In this document: in pieces, positions 42,885 through 52,673 of the stretch
How the letters are laid out: the number at the start of each line of letters is the position of its first letter
Position numbering within the stretch: the stretch's first letter is position 1
Assembly: GCF_910594985.1 (NCBI RefSeq)
Contig: NZ_CAJVCE010000001.1
Location: 496,001-560,000 of the forward strand
Origin: Paenibacillus allorhizosphaerae
GTDB taxonomy: Bacteria; Bacillota; Bacilli; Paenibacillales; NBRC-103111
Direction: 5' to 3'
Length of the DNA: 64,000 bases
Position numbers and translations under genes: made by a program
Notes under the pieces: model-generated
Database searches by the model: none
What the model saw: only the letters and a program-made list of their open reading frames with translations
What the model was told of the DNA's origin: nothing

Positions 42885-43199
42885 AACATAACCCTCTCCT
42901 TTTAATATGAACATCATAAAGTGAGAACATGTTGAAATCGTAGGCGAGTATGCAATTGGAAAGCTGACAAAGATTGCTCGGTGACTCGGTGGGAATTCAT
43001 TGCGATGGTGATGATGAACATGATGCGGAACGGAGGGGGTTGTTTCGATCTCGATAATACATGTATGTAAGTTGTATCTTAAATTGATATTATAATATCT
43101 CATTTTCAACGATTTGTAAATGTATATCGCTATTTCTGCAAACCTATATATCGCTAATAAGAAAACCTCTAACGAGGGCATTCGAGATGAGCGGCCGCT

Positions 43200-43246
43200 A
43201 AAAAAAGCCGGCAAATCATAATTCCTTTCGGAACTTGTTTACCGGC
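43200..43246 (-). terminator. Rho-independent terminator of the isomerase-like gene
   Basis: GCCGGTAAA and TTTGCCGGC form a stem (one T-G pair) on the minus strand followed by seven T. Confidence 0.8.
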
Positions 43247-43258
43247 AGTTTGGAAAGT

Positions 43259-44257
43259 TTAGGAATGCTGTCTTATTGCACCGACCGCGAAATCTTCGAA
43301 TCGAATCCGGATCGCCCCCGTCCTTCCCGTTCCAATCACGACCCCCTTGGCTCCCGAGCGGGGTTGCTGCAAGGAAAGCAAATATTGGCCTGTTTCATGC
43401 GAAAGTCGAAGCACGCTTTGTTTCAGCGAAGCGGGAAGATGATTCGTCGCGCCGTACACTTCGAATGTCAAATCGCCGTTGTAGCCGATTTCCGCCAGCG
43501 TCTTCATGATGTCCTCCCACGGAGCCGTGCCCATGAAAGGAAGCTGATGCGTGTCCGCCTCCCCGAAGTTGTCGCTCACGTGCGTTGCTTTGAGATGCTT
43601 GCCGATATACCGGAGCGCTTCGCATTGATCGTATTTCATCATGTTGGCATGTCCGAAATCCCAGCAAATGCCCACGGCTTCGTCATGAAACGATTGTACG
43701 AGATCGACCAGTTCTTCGTAAGAGGCCGTATATCGCCGCTGGAAGACGGGACCGACGGCATCGTACATATTCTCAAAGGCGATTCCGACGCCGAGCCTTT
43801 TGGCCAGCTCCAGATAGGGACTATAGTAAGCGATCGTCTGCTGTTTGGATGCTTTGGAGGCGCCGTTTTTATCGAAAGCCGTAAATCCATGAACAACGGC
43901 CCATTTGACGCCCAATGCGCTGCTTGCATAGTAAGCGCGCTCGCACATCGATTCAAACCAGGCGCGGAGCTCCGGATCGGTATAATACGGATCGGCCGGA
44001 TGAAACGGATCATAGAACGGCATATGAGACTGCGAGAACTCGATCCCATGCTTGTTCGCTTCGTTGCCGATCGCTTCGAACTGCCACTCCCAATCGTCTT
44101 GAATCAAAAAAAATTCCGGATGGCGTACAAAACGAAAATCGATGTCCAGCACGCTGTATCCGACTTCCGCACAGTGCCGAATGCACTCCAGCGTGTCTGT
44201 TAGCGGTCCTCCATTGCGATTCACCGTGAATATGTTCGTAGATGTTGAAAGACGCAC
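43259..44257 (-). CDS. Sugar phosphate isomerase/epimerase-like TIM-barrel protein
   Basis: 332 aa. Xylose-isomerase-like (AP_endonuc_2) barrel: VGYSVLDIDFRFV, ELAKRLGVGIAFENMYD (metal Glu), AVGICWDFGHANMMKYDQ (metal Asp/His), ATHVSDNFGEADTHQLPFMG and LTFEVYGA. Start is GTG at 44257, with GGAGGG 6 bases upstream. It probably isomerises or epimerises a keto sugar or inositol derivative. Divergent from the AraC regulator at 44687 with 429 bases between them, in which I see no gene. Confidence 0.92.
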   Translation of the reverse strand: MRLSTSTNIFTVNRNGGPLTDTLECIRHCAEVGYSVLDIDFRFVRHPEFFLIQDDWEWQFEAIGNEANKHGIEFSQSHMPFYDPFHPADPYYTDPELRAWFESMCERAYYASSALGVKWAVVHGFTAFDKNGASKASKQQTIAYYSPYLELAKRLGVGIAFENMYDAVGPVFQRRYTASYEELVDLVQSFHDEAVGICWDFGHANMMKYDQCEALRYIGKHLKATHVSDNFGEADTHQLPFMGTAPWEDIMKTLAEIGYNGDLTFEVYGATNHLPASLKQSVLRLSHETGQYLLSLQQPRSGAKGVVIGTGRTGAIRIRFEDFAVGAIRQHS

Positions 44258-44686
44258 GGGTATCCCTCCGAGTTGATTTCTATTTCATCTTACTTAGCGG
44301 CACCGATCATGAACATGCAATATTTCTTCAATTTAACATACACTTTATTTCTATTACAAAATCCCGCAGCATCCAGCACCGCATCAGCTCGCCACTGTTC
44401 GTAGATGCACCGTAAACATGTTTCAACACGTCTCTCATCTTTAAGTGCGACAGCCTTCCATTTATGAGGACGGCTATGCTGTTTTTGTCGAATGAATCAT
44501 GGAACCGACGTCTGTTTTTTGTAAATGTGCTGCAACCCGGCCCAAAATGTGAGAGAATAGAGTTGATGGCATCCGATCGGTTGATCCATTATTTCATCAT
44601 CTAACTGAACACGGCTACGGCTGTTGTATATGTAGCGATTATTCACGCAGAATGTACATTATTTCTTCTTGCATCCGAGGTGAATC

Positions 44687-45502
44687 ATGGACGAGCAATA
44701 TTTGTGGGATCAATCCTTGAATCTTGTTTCCCATACGTACTGGGAGCGGAAAGAAAGGTTTAAAGTTCATATGGATACGTATCCGACGTGGGTGGTGTTT
44801 GCCGTCGAATCGGGGGAATTCGAATTTCGGATCGGCACGAGAAGCGGGATGGTAGGCCCCGGGGAACTTATCTTTTGTCCACCCGGCTATGCGTTCGAAC
44901 GCGAAGCGCTGTCTCCGATGGCGCTGCACTATGTCGCCTTTGAGTTTGCCGAACCGCTGCCTCCGAATATCGACATCCCGATGCCGTCGCTCAAATCGCA
45001 CCCGACGGACGGCAAACGTTTCGCCTCGGATTTAGCTTATTTGCGCAAACTCCATCTGGCAATCGATCCGCGCAGCGTGAAACGGAAGCAATCGATGCTG
45101 AACGATATGTGGCTGCTCGCCTGCGACGAATGGTATACCGAGACGAAGCAGGACGGACTTGACGGTTTGACCGACTCGGACGACGATCTGATGAACCGCG
45201 CGGCCAAATGGCTGTACGACAGAGCGCATACCCCGTTCGGGATGACGGAGCTGTCCGGGTGGCTCGGTCTAAGCCCTGTCCAGTTTACCCGCCGCTTCCA
45301 GAAGGCGTTCCACATGTCGCCGTCGGAGCTCGTTCGCACGCTGCGTATTCGCAAAGCGGCCGGGCTGCTGCTCGATACCGATTTGACACTGGAGCAAATC
45401 GCCGAACGGTGCGGCTATGAGAACGGCTTCTACTTAAGCCGCGTATTCAGCCGAAGCATGAACATGAGTCCGTCGAAGTATCGCGAACAAAACCGCGTAT
45501 GA
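44687..45502 (+). CDS. AraC-family transcriptional regulator
   Basis: 271 aa. N-terminal cupin sensor (residues about 25-95, MVGPGELIFCPPGYAFERE) and C-terminal double helix-turn-helix (GMTELSGWLGLSPVQFTRRF, and LTLEQIAERCGYENGFYLSR). CGAGGTG precedes the ATG. It faces the isomerase-like gene and likely activates it in response to a sugar. Confidence 0.93.
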   Translation: MDEQYLWDQSLNLVSHTYWERKERFKVHMDTYPTWVVFAVESGEFEFRIGTRSGMVGPGELIFCPPGYAFEREALSPMALHYVAFEFAEPLPPNIDIPMPSLKSHPTDGKRFASDLAYLRKLHLAIDPRSVKRKQSMLNDMWLLACDEWYTETKQDGLDGLTDSDDDLMNRAAKWLYDRAHTPFGMTELSGWLGLSPVQFTRRFQKAFHMSPSELVRTLRIRKAAGLLLDTDLTLEQIAERCGYENGFYLSRVFSRSMNMSPSKYREQNRV

Positions 45503-45510
45503 CGCGCAAA

Positions 45511-45534
45511 GGCTCTGGAACGAATTCCAGAGCC
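45511..45534. terminator. Perfect hairpin between convergent genes
   Basis: GGCTCTGGAA and TTCCAGAGCC form a 10-bp perfect stem with a CGAA loop, between the AraC stop and the RCC1-protein stop. T-tracts are short on both sides. Confidence 0.65.
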
Positions 45535-45598
45535 TTCGTGACATGCGATCCTAGGAAGAAAGACGTCGCCTCTCTCGACTTCGGATCAAGTTCATGCG

Positions 45599-47683
45599 TT
45601 ACGATGTTGTCGCGTGCGGTAGTACGACTGAGCCCGGCACCGACGAAAGCGCGCCGAACGGGTTATAGCCGATCACGGCCAATGTACCGCTGCTCGTGAC
45701 GATGAAATGATAGTATGATCCGGGTCCTTCGATCGCGTAATCGTAGTTGGACGATAAGAGCCGGACTTCTTCCGGGATCGGCTGGCGCTGCGGCAGGTTC
45801 CCGTCTTGCTCGAACCATTGTCCGTCTGCCGTGATTCGCAGCTTGCCGCTGATCGCCTTGATGCCTTCCTGCGTCTCTGGCAGTACCGTCGCCTCGATCG
45901 CCGCCAGCTTCCGCCCTGACGCCATCACTTGATTTACGTGAATTTCGAATAATCGGCCATTCTCGTCTAGTGCCCACACTGGCGCAGGCTCCAGTGTATA
46001 CCTGACAAAATATTCATGCGCCAGCTGCCGAATATGCTGCAAGCCTGCAACCGGCTTAAACGCAAATGGCGCATCCTCCGATTTGTCGGCATAATACACG
46101 CGACCATCTTCGGTCAAAGCCATGAACGTATAGTGGTTGGCATACAACGATTTCACACGGGCCGTCAACGTCGGATCCAACTGCGCCTCCTCCATCTTTT
46201 CAGGGATAAGTGATACCGTAACGTAACGTCCGCCCTTTTTCCCGATCTCCGGTTTGAATTTCACCGTTATGAGTCGGTCGTCCTCGCTCCGAAGCAGGAG
46301 ATGCTCCCCGCCGCCAACGATGTCTTTTGCTTGAAACGGGAGATCCAGCGTCCTGTACGATTCGAACCGATCGGACCAAATGCGCACGACTCCGTCCTCG
46401 CTTAGTGTGATCGGAACGCCAGAAACCCCCGTTAACGTTCGAAGACGGGCCGGTCCTTTGACTTCATAAGCCAATAGATCGTCATTCAGGCTCCACAGAG
46501 AGCCGTCCTCTTTAATAAAATAAGGCCGATCCAGCAGCGTTACTACTTGACGGATGCCGTCCATTGTTCCGAGCTCGGTCCAGCGGTCGAGCAAATACGG
46601 TACTCTCCCCAACTGCCCGGTCATGTTGCTGCCCCATGAGAAGACGGAGCCGCTGCTGCTGAGCGCCAGCGCATGGTCGGTTCCCATCTGGACATCGACA
46701 ATGTGTTCCAGCCCTTCCATTCGAACCGGCGTATCCACTTGATCGGGCAGATCGTCGCCAAGGATGCCGTCTTTGTTGGTCCCCCAGCCCCATACCGAGC
46801 CGTCCGCTTTAACGATCAAATATGTATTCCCTTCGCCTCCGACCGCCATACGCACCGCCTCATCCGCCGCGGGCATCCGCACGATCTCTTTTTTATCCGG
46901 CGAAAAAGCATACGCTTCACCTTGCCCGGTTTGGATTAACGCAGCGTCGTTATAACCGACCGCCAGTCGAACGACGTTATGCGGAACTTCAACCATACTT
47001 GCTTGCTCGGGCTTTATCTCTCCGAATCTGCCGTCGATATAATAAAGCTGTCCCGCATCGTTCAGCAGAAACAAAGACATATAGGAACTGATGATGCCGC
47101 GAATGTCGGCGAAATTAGCGAGACGCTCGGGTAACGTTTGGTCTTGTTTCAGCTGCCATACCGTTCCGTCGTTTCTCAGTACGAACAAAGTACCGAACAT
47201 CTCGTCCAGCTGCTGAATGGCTGCGATGTCCCCCATCCCTTCCAGCGCCGTAGGCGGATTATCCGCATCCATTCGCCACACTTGACCGTCCTGGGTCAGT
47301 GCGAATTCGCCCGTAATCTGCGTAATGCGATCGAGTCCCGCCACCTGCTCCGGGTATGCACGGTACGGCTTGCTCTTGCCGTATCCCCATTGCCATGCGG
47401 TTCCGTCTTCGTCTATCGCATAGGAGATTCCCGGTTTCCAGCCGTAGCCCGCTGCGTCGAACACTTTCCCCGTTGAAATCGATACGATTTTGTCCAGCTG
47501 TTCATTCGATTCTATCTGACGCTGCCCGCTGATTATTGTATCCGACACATCCAGAGGATGCTGAGGTGCACTTACAGAAAAAGCAGATACCTCCGAGTTA
47601 GTTTCGGAACCATCGTATACGAAGACGGATCCGTACAAAAGCAGCGAGCACAGGACGAGCAAAATTCGTTTCTCCGTATTCAT
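45599..47683 (-). CDS. Secreted RCC1-repeat beta-propeller protein
   Basis: 694 aa. N-terminal membrane/signal segment (RILLVLCSLLLYGSVFVYDG) then repeated RCC1-like blades, e.g. GTAWQWGYGKSKPY, LIVKADGSVWGWGTNKDGIL and ALALSSSGSVFSWGSNMTGQ. The repeats cover residues about 65-690, enough for one or two propellers; the later ones are degenerate. Start at 47683 has AGGGG 7 bases upstream. Bacterial RCC1 proteins are often surface-bound; function unknown. It follows the binding-protein gene but a terminator separates them. Confidence 0.88.
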   Translation of the reverse strand: MNTEKRILLVLCSLLLYGSVFVYDGSETNSEVSAFSVSAPQHPLDVSDTIISGQRQIESNEQLDKIVSISTGKVFDAAGYGWKPGISYAIDEDGTAWQWGYGKSKPYRAYPEQVAGLDRITQITGEFALTQDGQVWRMDADNPPTALEGMGDIAAIQQLDEMFGTLFVLRNDGTVWQLKQDQTLPERLANFADIRGIISSYMSLFLLNDAGQLYYIDGRFGEIKPEQASMVEVPHNVVRLAVGYNDAALIQTGQGEAYAFSPDKKEIVRMPAADEAVRMAVGGEGNTYLIVKADGSVWGWGTNKDGILGDDLPDQVDTPVRMEGLEHIVDVQMGTDHALALSSSGSVFSWGSNMTGQLGRVPYLLDRWTELGTMDGIRQVVTLLDRPYFIKEDGSLWSLNDDLLAYEVKGPARLRTLTGVSGVPITLSEDGVVRIWSDRFESYRTLDLPFQAKDIVGGGEHLLLRSEDDRLITVKFKPEIGKKGGRYVTVSLIPEKMEEAQLDPTLTARVKSLYANHYTFMALTEDGRVYYADKSEDAPFAFKPVAGLQHIRQLAHEYFVRYTLEPAPVWALDENGRLFEIHVNQVMASGRKLAAIEATVLPETQEGIKAISGKLRITADGQWFEQDGNLPQRQPIPEEVRLLSSNYDYAIEGPGSYYHFIVTSSGTLAVIGYNPFGALSSVPGSVVLPHATTS

Positions 47684-47814
47684 GACAATTCCCCTATTCA
47701 TTATAAATATCGTCGGAAAATGCATCCCCTTCTTCAGATTAGACTCCATATTTTGGAAAAAGGTTGCTGCCGCCATGAAAAAAAAACGATGCGAATTGAA
47801 GTCCTTTCGTCAAG

Positions 47815-47860
47815 ATACGAAAAAGGTTGTAGTTAACGGTGCCTGCCGTCTCCTACAACC
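47815..47860 (-). terminator. Rho-independent terminator of binding-protein gene B
   Basis: GGTTGTAG and CTACAACC pair across a 20-base loop; on the minus strand followed by TTTTTCG. Confidence 0.75.
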
Positions 47861-47892
47861 CTTCTTTTGCGAAACCTTTTCAGTTAACGCGT

Positions 47893-49197
47893 TTACTTGT
47901 TTTGTTCCGCAATTTTGATGTTGATCTGCTCTTCGGCTTCCCTTAGTGCCGTATTTACATCCTTTACTCCGGTATTGACCTGAGCCAAACCAATGCTGGT
48001 GAGCCCTTCTTTTGCTATACCGTCAAATTTGGTCGGAGGAATCGATTTGGCGATGTTGTCCTTGAAGAAGGCCGACAAGTTTTTCCCTTTCAGCACGTCT
48101 AGTCCGCTGCCGAACGCTTGAACCACTTGCTCGCTTTTGACGATCGGGATTCTCCCCTGTTTCGCCATGACGGTCTGCACCTCATCGGAGAGCAGAAAAG
48201 CGATAACCTGGAACGACTGATCCTTGTTATTGCTTGTCGGAGGTATCGTGTAGTAAGGTGCGTTCATCTGCGATCCGGCGCTTTCCATTCCGGCAAATTT
48301 GGGCAGCGCGACCACGTCCCAATCCAGCCCTTTTTCCACCGCCGCAGGCAGCTCGGTCAAAAAGTTAGGGCCCGTTCGCATCGCCAGCGTTTGATTTTTC
48401 AAGAAGTTGTCTTTCTCGTCTCCACTGACTTCGTTTCCGGAAATACGATAGAACGACGACATCGTTTCCATCCATTTCTTCCACTGATCGTTATTGACCG
48501 TCGATTTCATCGTTTTCGGATCGACAAAGGTGAGCCCCATCTGGTTTTTGTATACGATGTTTAACCCGTTATATTGAAAGCCTTTATACTGCACGCCGTT
48601 ATCGGTACGGCTCACTTTTTTGGCAAGCTCGTTCACTTCTTCCCACGTCATTCCGTCTTTCGGGAAAGGAACGCCGAATTTGTTGAAAATATTTTTGTTG
48701 TAAAACAGCACGTTATTGTTCAGCTCGAACGGCATGACCAAAAATTCACCTTTATCGGAATACGATTTCACCGTATCGACGACGCCGTTTGCAAGCCGGT
48801 TTTGATCGAATTTGTATTTTTGCAGAAAAGGCGTCAAATCGGAAGCAAGCTGCAGCTCTTTGACTTTCCATAGTCCGCCTAACGAATAAGAAATCAGATC
48901 GGGCGTAATGCCGGCGTTTAGCGTATCCTCGATGGTCGTGCCCTTTCCATGCTTGATCGTTTTCAGCGTAATATGAGGAAATTTCTCCTTAACGAGCTGT
49001 TCGATCTGTTCCGCCAACACAACGGAATTGCCTTCCGTGAAAAAGGTCAGCGTCACCGGCTGCTGTTGTGTCTGCGGTACCGCACCTTGATCGGCCGGAG
49101 CTCCGCCTCCGCCGCACGCCGATGTACACATCGCGAGAAATAGGAGCGGGGTCCCGTAGGCTACCGCCGCTTTGACCGGATTCGTCCTGATCTTCAT
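47893..49197 (-). CDS. Orphan family-1 solute-binding lipoprotein (B)
   Basis: 434 aa. Lipobox TSAC (Cys about 28), then SBP_bac_1 domain with LFYNKNIFNKFGVPFPKDGM, TDNGVQYKGF and C-terminal KDVNTALREAEEQINIKIAE. Start at 49197 with TGGGGG upstream. It begins 20 bases after the FAD-oxidoreductase stop, so the two are cotranscribed. No permease is nearby. Confidence 0.92.
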   Translation of the reverse strand: MKIRTNPVKAAVAYGTPLLFLAMCTSACGGGGAPADQGAVPQTQQQPVTLTFFTEGNSVVLAEQIEQLVKEKFPHITLKTIKHGKGTTIEDTLNAGITPDLISYSLGGLWKVKELQLASDLTPFLQKYKFDQNRLANGVVDTVKSYSDKGEFLVMPFELNNNVLFYNKNIFNKFGVPFPKDGMTWEEVNELAKKVSRTDNGVQYKGFQYNGLNIVYKNQMGLTFVDPKTMKSTVNNDQWKKWMETMSSFYRISGNEVSGDEKDNFLKNQTLAMRTGPNFLTELPAAVEKGLDWDVVALPKFAGMESAGSQMNAPYYTIPPTSNNKDQSFQVIAFLLSDEVQTVMAKQGRIPIVKSEQVVQAFGSGLDVLKGKNLSAFFKDNIAKSIPPTKFDGIAKEGLTSIGLAQVNTGVKDVNTALREAEEQINIKIAEQNK

Positions 49198-49217
49198 TCC
49201 TATACCCCCAAAAATAA

Positions 49218-51152
49218 TTATTTTCTGCAGGCTCTTAACAAGAAATAAAGGACGGTAATCCATTCTCCGCGGCTTACGTTGTCCGCGTCTTTCGCTAATG
49301 ACGGCTGCCGCTCGGCTCCGACGGCTTTGAACGCGGCTTGCATCCATCTGCGCGCCATTGCCCGGCTTAATTGCGGATGCTCCGCCCAATACTCCCTGTA
49401 CGGCGCCTCGTTCTTCCAAGGGTTTCGCGGCCCCATGTCCTCTCCGACCGGTAAGATCCGATCCGTCGCCGGAAGACTCGGAATTTTACGCCCGCCGGTC
49501 AGCGCTCTGCACCGGCTGATCCAATCCGACGCTTCCGCCACGGTCAGCTCGCGTTCCAGATCGGCCGTCAATTCCGTGAACCAGCCCTTCGTCCCGAAAT
49601 ATTGAGCGGCCTTGCCCTCATCGCTGCCCGGTTTGACGTCCTTAAAGTAAGTAATCATTTGCTTTTCATCGATCAGTTCATCCTGTAGCCGGTCCACGCA
49701 TAATTGTTGAACAGAAACCTCCTCGGCTATGCTTAGATCGGCGGCCACTCCGGCGGCGAATCCGAGCTGCATCCAGCACGGCTCCATCCGGATCGTCCCG
49801 AAGCCCATGTGCGTTGCCGAAACGGCTACAGGCACAAGCAGATTGACGACCTGCTGCGGGACGATGATCCCGTACGGAATCTGATAGATCTCGGTCAGCC
49901 AGCCGAATCCGTGAAAGCCTTCCAACGCGCGGTTTTGGCCGATGGCCTCGCGTTTGAGAACGGCATGTGAATCGATCGCATAGTTTCCGGTGGCGATGCT
50001 GTCGAATTGTATGGGAGATCTGCCCAATCCCGGCGCGAGCCGTGCGTCATTTTCCGTGAACAGGTATTCTCCATGAATTCTTCGGGCCTCTCTGACATAG
50101 ATTTGCGGCGGAAAATGATCCGTCTCCGTAAATTCATCCGCTGCATACCCCCACTGCTTCGCTTCCTCCCTGAACGATGCAGGCAGCTCTTCGTCGTTTT
50201 GCAAAAACCAGAGCAGCCCTTGAATATATTCGCGGTGGCGCCGGATGACCGCCTCCCTTACATCGCGGCTTCCCTCGGGATATGCGGTATTCTCCTCGGG
50301 CAAGTCCGTGGAACACATACAGTTATGATGGTTGTTCGTATCCGATTTTCCGTTAGGGATAGCCACGATATTGATGACTTCGCGAATCGATTTGACCCGT
50401 CCGTCCGTCACATCCCCGATCAGGCTGACGTAATCTTCTCTCCGGTAATCGGACGGACGGATGAAAGGAGCCTGGTTCTCTTTGTTTTGCGTCAGACAAA
50501 GTCGGAAGTTGTATGCTTGTATACGTCCGTCTCCTTCGCCGGTACTGCCCGGGAATATGTCTTTGCTCGTAAAATCGATATACAGCCTCCCGGCAAATTC
50601 CTCGTTCCAATCGTCCCGAGATTCGCGCCCTAGCGAATACGGTACCCCCGCCATTGCCGCAAGATCGCCTTCATAGGTGGCATCAATAAACATGTCGGCT
50701 TGGAACGCAAGCTCCGGCCCTCCCGACAAGGAGCAGAACGCAGCCGATTGTATGCGCTTCCCGTTCATGGTCACGGAAATCAGCTCGCAGGAACGGAGCA
50801 TTTGAAGATCGGGCTCGGCCTGCAAGATGCCGGCGAACACTTTTTTGGCTACGGACGGCTCGAATCTTAGCCCTTGGTTGCACTGCTTTACTTGTTCGGA
50901 TGAGTCTCCGTACGTTTCGGTGTAATGCTCAAGCACTTTGGACGCAAACTCCCTGAAGATGGACCCTGCGGCATCCATGGAACGGATATCCGTCATGCCC
51001 AACCCGCTAGTCATCAAGCCGCCGACGAATGGAGACGGTTCGATCAATGCGGTTTTCCGTCCCCGTCTGGCGGATGCCACCGCCGCCCCGATCCCTCCCG
51101 GTGTCGCTCCGTAAATAACGGTTTCATAACGCTGTTCTGTCCTATGTATCAT
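49218..51152 (-). CDS. FAD-dependent oxidoreductase (FAD_oxidored family)
   Basis: 644 aa. N-terminal Rossmann motif VIYGATPGGIGAAVASARRG, FVGGLMTSGLG, then FIDATYEGDLAAMAGVPYSLGR and IRMEPCWMQLGFAAGVAADL, as in large FAD oxidoreductases found next to polysaccharide-utilisation genes. AAGGAAGG precedes the ATG. No signal peptide. It probably oxidises a sugar or sugar acid. A cre/LacI-type palindrome lies upstream, and a LacI regulator is encoded beyond it. Confidence 0.88.
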   Translation of the reverse strand: MIHRTEQRYETVIYGATPGGIGAAVASARRGRKTALIEPSPFVGGLMTSGLGMTDIRSMDAAGSIFREFASKVLEHYTETYGDSSEQVKQCNQGLRFEPSVAKKVFAGILQAEPDLQMLRSCELISVTMNGKRIQSAAFCSLSGGPELAFQADMFIDATYEGDLAAMAGVPYSLGRESRDDWNEEFAGRLYIDFTSKDIFPGSTGEGDGRIQAYNFRLCLTQNKENQAPFIRPSDYRREDYVSLIGDVTDGRVKSIREVINIVAIPNGKSDTNNHHNCMCSTDLPEENTAYPEGSRDVREAVIRRHREYIQGLLWFLQNDEELPASFREEAKQWGYAADEFTETDHFPPQIYVREARRIHGEYLFTENDARLAPGLGRSPIQFDSIATGNYAIDSHAVLKREAIGQNRALEGFHGFGWLTEIYQIPYGIIVPQQVVNLLVPVAVSATHMGFGTIRMEPCWMQLGFAAGVAADLSIAEEVSVQQLCVDRLQDELIDEKQMITYFKDVKPGSDEGKAAQYFGTKGWFTELTADLERELTVAEASDWISRCRALTGGRKIPSLPATDRILPVGEDMGPRNPWKNEAPYREYWAEHPQLSRAMARRWMQAAFKAVGAERQPSLAKDADNVSRGEWITVLYFLLRACRK

Positions 51153-51265
51153 ATGTATACACCTTCCTTATCCTTGTAGTCTTTCAAGATCCGAATGCGA
51201 CCAAAGAAATGGACTCAAATGTTCGCGAACGTTGCAACGCACTCAAGTCAGTATTCAAACAAAAT

Positions 51266-51279
51266 TGTAACCGTTTTCA
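51266..51279. promoter_or_regulatory. cre or LacI-family operator candidate
   Basis: TGTAACCGTTTTCA matches TGWNANCGNTNWCA throughout, 114 bases upstream of the FAD oxidoreductase gene. It could bind CcpA or the neighbouring LacI-type regulator. The rest of this 360-base gene-free stretch shows nothing else. Confidence 0.6.
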
Positions 51280-51497
51280 TATTGTAGAAAACCTTTCACG
51301 AAATTCCTTCTGCTGCTTTTACTCGTGCCGGACGAGCTTTTTTTCCAATATCAAACCTCCTTTTCCCTGTCAACATGTTAACTTATTTATTAACTCGATT
51401 ATATCGCCTTACTCCAACTGTTTCAATAATTTATTTTCGATAAAGCTATTTATTAACTTATACGTTTAGCAACATTTCGAGTGTATTTTGCACAAAA

Positions 51498-51533
51498 ACA
51501 AAAAAAATCCGATACCTATTCCGGTTCGGATTT
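51498..51533 (-). terminator. Terminator overlapping the lacI-type stop codon
   Basis: AAATCCGA and TCGGATTT form an 8-bp stem on the minus strand, followed by a long T-rich run; the gene's last codons and stop lie within the hairpin. Confidence 0.75.
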
Positions 51534-52556
51534 ACGGTTCGACAGCGGGGCGCAGGAGCTCCTTTCGATCAGCTGTGCAGAGATGAGGATCTGATTGGGC
51601 AACGGGTCCGAGCTTTCCAGAAGATCGAACAATCTCTTCGCGGACAGCACGCCTAATGATTTCATGTCTTGTCTTACGACCGTGATCGGCGGATTTTCCA
51701 TAGGAAAGGATGGAGAATCGTCGAATACGATCAGCGATGCGTCATCGGGTATGCGAAAGCCGCACTCCCGCAAATAATGAAGCATGAGCATGCCGACATG
51801 AACGTTCGTTGCGAATACGGCCGTCGGACTTTGCTGCTTGAGCTGACTCCAGCATGGCGCTTCCGGATGTAACAGGTTCGAAACCTCAATCGCCTGATCC
51901 TCGTCTGCTTGGAATCCTGCGCTTCTCAGGGCCGAATAAAAACCGCTTATTCGTTCCCGCTCCCAGGGCGGAGAATGAAGTCCGTGAACGACAGCCACAT
52001 TGGAATGACCCAGTTCGAGCAAATATTCCGCAGCCGTTCTTCCCCCGTTGTAATTGTCGGAGGCAACGGAATGAATCGGATCGGTCAAACCCGCCACTTT
52101 CCGGCTCCCGATAAAAACCATCGGAAAACGCATGGCGATCAGCTTCTCGAATCCTTGCAGATTCGGAATGCTGGACACGACCACAATCCCTTCGACACCG
52201 GACTTGACCACTTTGTCGGCAACATCTTCGACGATGTTCCCCTGGTACAGTTTATGAATGCCGATCATGACTACGTTATAATTATAGCGCGACGCTTCCC
52301 TGCATATTCCCATCACCGTATCGCGAAAAAATCCATGCTCATAATCCTGATTATCGCTTACGTAGACGACCCCGATCGAAGATGTCTTTGCTTCCGCTGC
52401 GTTACCCGGCTGCCCCGCGGCATAACCGATTTCTTTGGCGATGTGACGAATTTTATGCTTCGTTTCGAGCGAGATGCGGGGATGATCGGAAAGCGCCAAT
52501 GAAACGGTCGCCTTGGACACACCGGCGATATTCGCAATGTCTTGCAATGTGGGCAT
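51516..52556 (-). CDS. LacI-family transcriptional regulator
   Basis: 346 aa. N-terminal helix-turn-helix and hinge TLQDIANIAGVSKATVSLAL, then a periplasmic-binding-protein-like sensor (IGVVYVSDNQD, GVEGIVVVSSIP, ASDNYNGGRTAAEYLLELGH). AAGGAG precedes the ATG. It probably controls the FAD-oxidoreductase/binding-protein operon downstream in response to a sugar. Confidence 0.94.
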   Translation of the reverse strand: MPTLQDIANIAGVSKATVSLALSDHPRISLETKHKIRHIAKEIGYAAGQPGNAAEAKTSSIGVVYVSDNQDYEHGFFRDTVMGICREASRYNYNVVMIGIHKLYQGNIVEDVADKVVKSGVEGIVVVSSIPNLQGFEKLIAMRFPMVFIGSRKVAGLTDPIHSVASDNYNGGRTAAEYLLELGHSNVAVVHGLHSPPWERERISGFYSALRSAGFQADEDQAIEVSNLLHPEAPCWSQLKQQSPTAVFATNVHVGMLMLHYLRECGFRIPDDASLIVFDDSPSFPMENPPITVVRQDMKSLGVLSAKRLFDLLESSDPLPNQILISAQLIERSSCAPLSNRKSEPE

Positions 52557-52673
52557 TCTTGCTGCTCCTTCCGACGAACATACGTGATCTGTCTCTTTAT
52601 CTTATATAAAACACGTTAAACATTCAACTGCGTGTTAACCTGAGATCAAATTCCCTGATCCTTACGTCGCTAA

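Noticed and set aside
44258..44686. Possible regulatory RNA or terminator in the isomerase/AraC spacer
   Set aside because: An AGCC...GGCT pairing near 44455-44475 has only four base pairs and a T-run 5 bases away; no convincing structure or small ORF.
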